Assembly: GCA_000467715.1 (NCBI GenBank)
Contig: AJFK01000353.1
Coordinates: 22,732 to 86,731 of the forward strand
DNA: 64,000 bases
Origin: Hysterium pulicare CBS 123377
Lineage: Eukaryota > Ascomycota > Dothideomycetes > Hysteriales > Hysteriaceae
Direction: 5' to 3'
Numbering within the stretch: position 1 is the first letter of the stretch; the number at the start of each line of letters is the position of its first letter. The notes beneath the pieces were generated by a model, which was given only the letters and a program-made list of their open reading frames with translations, made no database searches and had not been told where the DNA came from. Positions 56,717 through 64,000 of this stretch are shown here, in pieces. A program made the translations under genes and the position numbers.

Positions 56717-58933
56717 ATGGAAGCAAACCAGAACGACGAGCTCTACCCAATCGCGGTTCTGATCGATGAACTAAAACACGACGATGTACTGTTACGATTG
56801 AACGCAATCCATCGTTTATCCACAATCGCTTTGGCTCTAGGCGCCGATAGAACACGAGACGAGTTGATACCTTTTCTCGATGGTACGAGACATACTCCTC
56901 GATGGAAAACTGTTGCCTCAATACTGATATGATTGCATAGAGTCTGTGGAAGATGAAGACGAGGTCCTAACTGCATTGAGCGAAGAATTGGGCAATTTTG
57001 TTGATTATGTGGGGGGGCCGGAATATGGGCATGTGCTGCTTTCACCTCTAGAGAACCTCGCCGCGATAGAGGAACCTCTAGTTCGTGACAAGGTCCGTTC
57101 ATGTTGATCCCGAAATTACAACAGAAGCTTTATCTAACACCTTTTAGGCCGTTGAATCTCTGAATAAAATCTGCGAGCAGCTGTCACAATCCCAAGTCGA
57201 GGAGTTTTTCATTCCCCTCGTCATTCGACTTTCAAAAGCAGATTGGTTCACTTCAAAAATATCCGCGACTGGCCTCTACAATGTGCCATACGTCCGAGCA
57301 ACACCTCCATCGCAGGAAGGGCTTCGACAACAATACGGTACATTGGTACACGATGACACACCAATGGTCCGGCGCCAGTCGGCAAATAACCTGCCCAAGT
57401 TCATTAAGACTATGCCAGCAGCTATCGTAGTCGAAGAGATGATTCCTCTTTTCCAACACCTCGCGAGCGATGATCAGGATAGTGTAAGGCTATTGACGGT
57501 GGACATTCTCATCGCGATCGCAGAGTCGGTCCCAAAGGTGCAACAGTCTAGCCACGGAGTCCTCCTCACGGCTCTGCGAAATCTATTCGAGGACAAGAGC
57601 TGGAGAGTTCGATATATGGTTGCAGACCGGTTCGAAAAGGTCAGTCTTTGGGCATTCGCGGCTCATGCTTTCAATGGCTAACATATCGCTTAGATTGCAA
57701 AAGCTGTTGACGAAGAGGTGGTCAACAGGGACTTGGTACCAGCTTTCGTGAAGCTCCTGAAAGATACTGAGGCGGAAGTTCGGAGTGCAATTGCGGGGCA
57801 AATTCCAGGTAAGCATTCAATCTAAATTCAATCTCTTGGCGCTTGCGGCTCATCGCATACAGGGTTCTGTGCCTTACTCGAACGCGAGACTCTCCTTCAC
57901 GAAGTCATGCCAAGCATAGAGGAGCTTGTTTCAGATCAATCTCAACATGTTCGAGCGGCTCTTGGTACCCAGATTAGCGGGCTGGCCCCAATCCTTGGGA
58001 AAGACGAGTATGCACTAGGCCGCGACCTCACTACGTATCTTACTGACAATTGCACAGGACCATCTCACATCTCTTACCTATGTTCCTTCAGATGCTCAAG
58101 GACGAATTCCCAGACGTTCGACTGAACATTATCTCGAAGCTAGAGCTTGTGAACAATGGTATGTTCAATTACGCGATCGATTCCTCGGTTGAAACTAATT
58201 TTCTTGATTAGTCATTGGCATCGAACTCCTTTCTCAGTCTCTTCTACCCGCAATCGTTCAGTTAGCAGAGGACAAACAGTGGCGTGTCCGGCTGGCCATC
58301 ATCGAATACGTTCCCCTCCTCGCCTCTCAGTTAGGTGTGAAGTTCTTCGACGAGAAATTGAGCTCTCTGTGCATGAGCTGGCTTGGCGACACCGTCTTTT
58401 CTATTCGAGAGGCCTCCACGCAAAATCTGAAGAAGCTTACTGAAGTATTTGGTGTGGAGTGGGCGAACGACGCCATTGTACCGAAGGTCATGGCAATGGG
58501 TCAGCATCCTAACTACCTCTACCGGATGACCACCTGCTTCGCTGTTTCGGTAAGCCATGCTCGTTGCTTTATGCAAGGCCATTATTGACTTGTAAATCAG
58601 ACTCTTGCGCCGGCTCTGAACCTCGATGTCATTGAAACCTCCATCCTACCAATGATGGACAAACTTGTCAACGACGAGATTCCGAACATTCGCTTCAACG
58701 TCGCGAAGTCTTACGCCGTCCTTATCGATACGCTCAAGCAATTACCCGAGGAAGGCACGCTACTTGCGCTCCAGAAGTCCGGAACTCAGGGCACGGGTTG
58801 TCAGAAAGGGAACGACCTCATTACTAAGCAGATCTTGCCGAACCTCGAGAAACTACAGCAGGATGATGATGTGGATGTTAGGTATTTCGCTACGACGGCC
58901 GCACAGAGCTTTACGGACGCCATGCAGACGTAG
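56717..58933 (+). CDS. TPD3: PP2A structural subunit A (PR65/Tpd3)
   Basis: Eight exons (56717-56882, 56941-57092, 57148-57639, 57694-57808, 57863-58007, 58058-58158, 58212-58549, 58601-58933) give 613 residues, near yeast Tpd3 (635). The protein is a horseshoe of about fifteen HEAT repeats that hold the catalytic and regulatory subunits together. Family sequence is seen throughout. Examples are [20 protein letters not shown] at the N-terminus, [58 protein letters not shown], and [14 protein letters not shown] with RYFATTAAQ at the end. Each intron is 50-58 nt with TNCTRAC-type branch sites and all phases close. Function: serine/threonine phosphatase regulation in cell cycle, morphogenesis and stress. 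Confidence 0.96.
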
Positions 58934-59382
58934 GACTTGGCGTAAGAAGGAGCAATGTGGAGAGTTTTTGGTAGAGACGATTGAATTACGAAAGCATCAA
59001 CTACACGAAATGGCCTGGTAGAGGGTGTGAAGCCTGGGATGGCAGCATGAGGCATGGCGGCGCATTTGTGGCAGTACAGCAGTACAGCAAGAGAGGAGAG
59101 ATGGAGGGAGCGAATACGTTGACCTCCATGCGCGTTACATCTTCTTTTCTCTTCCCTTGCCCCTAATCTCGGGCTTCGTTGTACGAGGTATAGCACTTCG
59201 CCACAGCGAAGAAAACTTAACATAAAGATTACCCCTTTGTTTAGACTTGAAATCATTCCACTTAAATCTTGAGGACGCATGGCATTTGGAGAGGCTGTGA
59301 CTTGAAGTATATAATGGCTCGACTGCCCATCGAAACTTAGTCCGTCACTTGCATCAATGACCTAGTATACTGACTATCATAT
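58934..59382. other. Convergent 3' region
   Basis: Shared by TPD3 and the glutaredoxin gene. No gene or repeat seen. Confidence 0.5.
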
Positions 59383-59755
59383 CTACACAGCGCCAGCCTC
59401 CTGCAACAAGTTCGGCAGCTTCTGCTTCTGAGCCTGCAAATCCGAATTGCCACCAATGAACTTGTGGTCGATCCAGATACTCGGAACGGTGTTCTGACCC
59501 GTCATATCGGCAAGGGTGCTCTGAATCTCGGATCCGTCGTCTGTTCACCCACCGTCAGCAACCATTCAGACCAAACTCCAGCATCTTCCGATAGTGTTAC
59601 GTACCAACTTGATCCAACTCGATAGCGTAGAACTTGGCACCCTTCTCGGTCAGCAAGGACTTGGCAGCCCTGCAGTACGGGCAGTACGACTTGCTGAAGA
59701 CGGCGACGGGGTTCTCGTCGATGATGGACTGGACCTTTGTCTTTGTGGCGGCCAT
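59383..59755 (-). CDS. Dithiol glutaredoxin
   Basis: Two exons (59755-59605, 59540-59383) joined over a 64-nt intron give 102 residues, the usual size of the Grx1/Grx2 class. The active site SKSYCPYCRAAK has Cys25 and Cys28. The family motif TVPSIWIDHKFIGGNSDL supplies the cis-Pro and glutathione-binding residues, and DQVDDGSEIQ spans the splice. It reduces disulfides and deglutathionylates proteins using glutathione. No signal peptide from this ATG, so cytosolic. The frame continues upstream of the ATG without a stop for about 25 codons with an Arg/Phe/Ser-rich sequence, but I found no ATG there, so a mitochondrial extension is only a possibility. Confidence 0.93.
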
Positions 59756-60367
59756 GGTCGCGGGGCTGGGGGCGCGCGTGAAGAAGTGGCGGAGGAAAGA
59801 CGTTTTGGGTGGACGGCCTGTCTCAGAGGCCGGTTGTAGTGGTAAAGTAGGTTGTGGAACTGGAGGAGAGCTTTGGTGAGTACGACAAGAAAGAGAGACG
59901 ACAATGGCGATTTTGTATACCTTGTTGGGGGAGGATTTGGAAAGCGAAGTACAGGAGTAGGAGAGTTTAGAGTCGCAGTATTTGAAGGTAGATTGATTAG
60001 TGATGCGCGCCCCGCAGTGAGAGTCAAAGCAGTTGGCGATGATGCAATCGGAAAGATGAGGAATCTCCAGGCCTAGAGCTTAAGGCTTAGGGGTCCGATC
60101 ACGTGCTCTAGAATCTAGATGCAAGGGTTCATTGGATGCGTCATCAGCCAGGCACCCGAAGATGGATGAATAATACCATTCCGGTTTCCCTATACACCTT
60201 CGAAACCGCTGATGGAATCTCACATGTCGCAGTGCCCATTTCTTACTACTGAAATCGTCGAGACCATGGAGGCCACGCTTATCCCTTGAACAACTGCTTC
60301 CGAGTTGACACTTCACCGTCTTCCGCGCGCTTCCTCATCTCAACTTCGTACATCAACCGCCACCACG
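59756..60367. promoter_or_regulatory. Bidirectional promoter, glutaredoxin and LMBR1-like gene
   Basis: The genes diverge across 612 bp. An E-box CACGTG lies at 60100-60105, next to a partly palindromic CTCTAGAATCTAGA at about 60106-60119. In ascomycetes CACGTG can bind bHLH factors such as Cbf1; its use here is not shown. Confidence 0.4.
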
Positions 60368-62413
60368 ATGACGGCCTCACCCCCCGGGTCCGCTGTCTTC
60401 TTCTCCGTCACCCTTCTCGTAATCTGCTTCCTCGTTTTACTACTACTCCGGTACTATCTGCCGCTCCGAACAACTCCGGCCTACGTTCTCGTCCCAGTGT
60501 TCCTGGCAATAGCCCTGCCTGCGAGCATAGTATTACTCGTTCCGATTGATCTTGCAAGAGTCGATGGCACAGATACCGACAATAGAGGGATATGGCTGGC
60601 CGCCAGGGTGGTTTATAAGAGTTGGAGAGTTACGTACTGGTTGACGTTTGCCCTGACCTGGGTCCTTCTCCCCCTGCTTGGCGAATATTGTGATTCTGGA
60701 TACCGCGAACCTAAAGACCGCCTCATGTACTCCCTTCGATCGAACGGACGATACCAGTTGATAACTCTTGGCTCGGGGATCTTGGGGTGCGTTTACTTCT
60801 TTTTACAGAATGGATTCCACTACGAAAGTTTCAAGGGGCTGGTCATGGCGTTGGCATATGCATGGGGTTTGATACTGGCGATCTACCTCATGGGACATGG
60901 CCTAGTGGCTCTCCCGCGCTCACTGTTCCGATATGCAAGCATCAGCGGCCGATTACGACGTTTGCAATCCAATGCGCCCAAGATACATGATAAGTTGACC
61001 GAGGCCATGGAGAAGTTGGAACAGTATGAGTCTCAGGTCGTTCAGCTCAAACAAAGAAAGAATGGTACAGCAAGAGACTTTCAGGAGTGGATTGATGAGT
61101 TGGCGGAGATGTCCTCGTTGCCGGAATCGAGAGCTACGCCTTCTGCTTGGTCTTCCACGGCCACGGTGCCTCCTGTAATAACGGAACGGTATCTTGCAGA
61201 TCTCACACGCAAGTTGAAGCGCGCTCGACATGCGAAGATGCGATTTTCAGATGAATGGGATAGATTGATTCGCGCTGCGCTAGACACTCAAGCGATACTG
61301 GATTCTTCTGCTTCGAAAAGACTGGAATTCCACGACTCTCAGTTCGAAACCTCAAGTTCCTCATTCCTCTCTCGAATACCAATCATGACTCCGTACTTGC
61401 GCTACCATCTTCACACGCACATCCTTCCGGCACTATACTATGTTCTATCCTTCGTCCTCGCGCTCGCCTCTGTCTCCATTGTATGGTCCGAGATCGTCAA
61501 GTCACTAGAACCCAAGCTGTCATTAGTCGGACTCACTGTTGTCCATCACCCTCGTTCCGACCGCGGCGAAATCGGATTCGCGGGGCAGGTCATCGCTGCC
61601 GCCTGGCTCTGCTATATGTGCATATGCGCCTTCTACTCTCTCACCGAAGTCAAAATCTGGGGTAATCGCGCTCTCGTCCGGCGCGGCACATACCAGGAAT
61701 CCGCCACCTGGTACAGTCTACAAGTCGCCAAACTCACCGTCCCGCTCTCCTACAATTTCATTACGTTCATGCCACCTAGTATTTACAAGGGTAGCATGTT
61801 TTACAAATTCCTCGGAAAGCTCATCAATCTGACGCCGGCGGTGGGCGGCTTCTCGCGTTATTTTCCTATGTTTATTCTCCTGCCGGTTTTAGCGAGTTCG
61901 TTTAATTTATATGGGAAAGTTAGGAATATTTGCGGATTCGGAGATCTGCTAGAAGATGAAGACGATTCTGAGGGGAATGTTCATGGTACCGGAAGCTGGC
62001 GTGAAGGCCGTGCGCTGATCGATCGCGAGATTCATGGTACGAGTGGGAACGTTCTTGGTCTCTCGCAGAGAGGAGGCGATAATACTACGACTCCAGCGGT
62101 GTATAGAGATGATCCCGCCACTACTCCTTCATCCAGCGAACAGCCCGCCAGGCGGTCAGAACGACCCCAACGTAGGCCTAGACCGCCGGTTGAGGATGAA
62201 GAAGATGGCAACTTTTTCTCGGATTTTGCGGATAGAGTTCGGAATACCTTCGATACAACGGACTTCAAGAGACCGAAGTGGATGGGTGGAAATGATGATA
62301 CAGGCGGTGGAAGAGGTGGTGCAAGGAGCGGTGGATCTAGCGGTGCAGAGAGGAGAGAAGGATTGGCGAGGTGGTTCGGTGGACGATCCGAGGAAGGGAG
62401 ACTAAGATTGTAA
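60368..62413 (+). CDS. LMBR1-family membrane protein
   Basis: An uninterrupted frame from the ATG at 60368 gives 681 residues; the frame is open upstream but only from a TTG. Five hydrophobic segments lie in the first 200 residues, including FFSVTLLVICFLVLLLLRYY, LVPVFLAIALPASIVLLVP and YWLTFALTWVLLPLLGEYCD. Next is a soluble charged region with a coiled coil (AMEKLEQYESQVVQLKQRKN). Four more membrane segments follow, beginning YLRYHLHTHILPALYYVLSF and ending with GFSRYFPMFILLPVLAS. The tail is Ser/Arg/Gly-rich and ends RSEEGRLRL. This layout is that of the LMBR1 family in its fungal form. Its members are multi-pass proteins, some with lysosomal cobalamin roles in animals; the fungal function is unknown. 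Confidence 0.88.
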   Translation: MTASPPGSAVFFSVTLLVICFLVLLLLRYYLPLRTTPAYVLVPVFLAIALPASIVLLVPIDLARVDGTDTDNRGIWLAARVVYKSWRVTYWLTFALTWVLLPLLGEYCDSGYREPKDRLMYSLRSNGRYQLITLGSGILGCVYFFLQNGFHYESFKGLVMALAYAWGLILAIYLMGHGLVALPRSLFRYASISGRLRRLQSNAPKIHDKLTEAMEKLEQYESQVVQLKQRKNGTARDFQEWIDELAEMSSLPESRATPSAWSSTATVPPVITERYLADLTRKLKRARHAKMRFSDEWDRLIRAALDTQAILDSSASKRLEFHDSQFETSSSSFLSRIPIMTPYLRYHLHTHILPALYYVLSFVLALASVSIVWSEIVKSLEPKLSLVGLTVVHHPRSDRGEIGFAGQVIAAAWLCYMCICAFYSLTEVKIWGNRALVRRGTYQESATWYSLQVAKLTVPLSYNFITFMPPSIYKGSMFYKFLGKLINLTPAVGGFSRYFPMFILLPVLASSFNLYGKVRNICGFGDLLEDEDDSEGNVHGTGSWREGRALIDREIHGTSGNVLGLSQRGGDNTTTPAVYRDDPATTPSSSEQPARRSERPQRRPRPPVEDEEDGNFFSDFADRVRNTFDTTDFKRPKWMGGNDDTGGGRGGARSGGSSGAERREGLARWFGGRSEEGRLRL

Positions 62414-63704
62414 GAGTACGGCGTTCTGCTTTCGGTATTGTTCGTATTGTTCTTTCTTGCATTGCGTGGGGCATGCGATTCTGATTTGGCTTTGGAATGG
62501 AAAGCGGGCATTGGGTTTGTATGAGTATCAATCGCCTTCAAGGCGAGATTTGGGAAACGCTGTATCCTAGAAGGTACGTGGACTTCCTGAACGCGTGCTA
62601 CGTGTCTGTCTTTGATCATGCTTGTTTGATCGTCGGGTTATCAAGAGAGCCTGCATTAGACTATATACACCATTAATCGTAATACCGTCTCTTCTGAAAC
62701 GTCTGTTCTTATTTCTTCTCTCCGCTAATTTGTCGAGTTCTCGCCGTATCCAATTTACTCACAACGCCTTACCCGGCTTCAGTTCCCACTCCGCCTCTTT
62801 TACACTCCTCTGCATCTACGCCTCTTGACCAAGTACTCCTTACTGCTCTTGCCACGTCCCTCCCCTTTCCGCCGCTCTCATATTCTCAGCATTCGCTCTT
62901 CATTTTCTCCGCGGCCAGGACTGATGTGTCTTGTTTATATAAACCTGGTCGACCTGCCAGTTTCCTGCTTGATCTTTCTCTCTTCTATATCAACTCCTTC
63001 AGCCCTTCTCCTTTACTCCACATAGAGAGAGTCGGAGATGCCATGGCTCTTCTGCTATGGCTGTACCAAAAGATCATCAGCATATCCCAGCATGTCGCGA
63101 GTAACGCTCCTATCACCCTCGAGCCTATGGCTGGCGCTTCTCCTCTCGTGGCTTGGTGTGCTTCAATTCGCTGAACCCTCGGAATTATGGAGTTGGTGGT
63201 TCATAATCGTCATTCGAAAATTTATCAATCCCGAAAGCCGCCATAAAACCATAGCATCGCGAACGCCATGTGGCGCTTTCTGCTGCTTCCGAACTATGCC
63301 AACTCCTGTTCATGTCTCGTGTTGGCACCACTGTCCGTGGATCACAACAAAGCAATTATCGATGGAGACGGTTTGATGCCGCCCTGGCTTTTGCGCCTGG
63401 AACGATCACCTAATGGGACCAACAGAGTCAACGTTGGCGCCGTTCTTCAAAGAGTTGGCCGGAGTATCGATGAGTCAGGACATTGTCATTGACAACGAGA
63501 TGCTGTCGTTGCTGTCTTTACTGTTTGCAAGGATCGTCGAAGATCTGGAAGTTGATCTAGGAGGTTACTGGCCTTCACAGGAACAAGGCATGATCGGATT
63601 CTCCAAGTTCAAATCATGCCGTCGGCTTACTCATTTTTGATGCTGGGATTCTATTCTACTTTAACGTACCTCAAAATCCAACCGCTTTAAACGCACCACT
63701 GGTG
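62414..63704. other. Right-hand intergenic region with a doubtful small ORF
   Basis: CT-rich sequence from 62.6 to 63.03 kb looks like a fungal leader. It is followed by an ATG at 63038 opening 112 codons with one hydrophobic segment (LSPSSLWLALLLSWLGVLQF). A second frame (MALLLWLYQK, from 63042) overlaps it. No family recognised, so neither is called as a gene. Confidence 0.35.
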
Positions 63705-63724
63705 TGGACTGGACTGGACTGGAC
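63705..63724. repeat. Microsatellite (TGGAC)4
   Basis: Four perfect pentamers in unassigned sequence near the right edge. Confidence 0.9.
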
Positions 63725-63970
63725 CCTTGAGAGGTCCAAGTAGGGTCTGATCACCGTAGTCATGGGCGGCCTCAGATGTGGGCTTCCCCCCTTACTCCCA
63801 GTTCACCTCATGCCATATTTCGGAACAACGAATCGGCTTCTACAGATCTATAGCTTGTCCACATCCCACAGAGCACAGAGTATTGGAAGCTATGTGGGGT
63901 TCCTTGGGCCGGTGGTTGCTATAGACAAAATCATAATTGTGGCCCAAACTTATTCCATGACCTGGCCTTT

Positions 63971-64000
63971 GTGTGTGTGTGGGGGGGGGGGGGGGGGGGG
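63971..64000. repeat. (GT)5 followed by G20 at the window edge
   Basis: Five GT dinucleotides run straight into twenty G that reach the last base of the window. The true length cannot be read and the run may be an assembly or sequencing artefact. Confidence 0.85.

Noticed and set aside
56290-56769. 159-codon frame overlapping the TPD3 start
   Set aside because: Begins at TTG, is in another frame from TPD3, and is low-complexity Pro/Ser.

Overview
The window is nuclear DNA of a filamentous ascomycete (Pezizomycotina). The evidence is the split genes with introns of about 47-80 nt, CTAAC/CTGAC-type branch sites, pyrimidine-rich leaders, and proteins that look fungal (intradiol dioxygenase, large Msg5-like phosphatase, SNW/Prp45, a filamentous-fungus-only small protein family). 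A more precise placement (Leotiomycetes-like) would only be a guess. No rRNA, tRNA, CRISPR array or bacterial-type operon was seen. All gene models are single genes, and I joined exons by hand using splice signals, reading phase and family conservation.

Layout. 1-1.8 kb: broken zinc-cluster regulator fragment and one copy of a dispersed repeat. 1.8-9.9 kb: family III CoA-transferase, J-domain protein, calcineurin-like phosphoesterase. 10-13.3 kb: gene-poor. 13.3-25 kb: a gene-dense housekeeping block with an Msg5-like dual-specificity phosphatase, RPL4, a small ankyrin protein, TAF11 and PRP45. 25-27.8 kb: AT-rich and gene-free. 27.8-30.5 kb: a large low-complexity fungal protein. 31.8-38.3 kb: an accessory island with a zinc-finger-like gene stopped by one nonsense codon inside a tandem repeat, two further decayed genes, one small intact fungal gene and a 658-bp MITE-like element with an 8-bp target duplication. 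38.8-46.7 kb: metabolic genes (intradiol dioxygenase, pyruvate-decarboxylase-like enzyme, a decayed GH27-type glycosidase, an FMN split-barrel protein). 47-51.5 kb: FRS1 and an MKK1-type MAP kinase kinase. 53.8-64 kb: second repeat copy, amino-acid permease, PP2A scaffold TPD3, glutaredoxin, LMBR1-like membrane protein, and a low-complexity right edge ending in a G homopolymer.

Functional links. RPL4 and FRS1 serve translation, TAF11 and PRP45 serve transcription and splicing. The MAPKK, the Msg5-like phosphatase and the PP2A scaffold could meet in cell-wall-integrity signalling, but they are not adjacent and this is inference from family knowledge. Nothing here forms a convincing secondary-metabolite or catabolic cluster.

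The most unusual sequence observations are the 658-bp element with long imperfect terminal inverted repeats and repeated C-rich subterminal boxes, three introns whose donor must be GC rather than GT, the TAC/CAC-to-TAG change inside a tandem repeat, and a diverged repeat pair about 52.5 kb apart.
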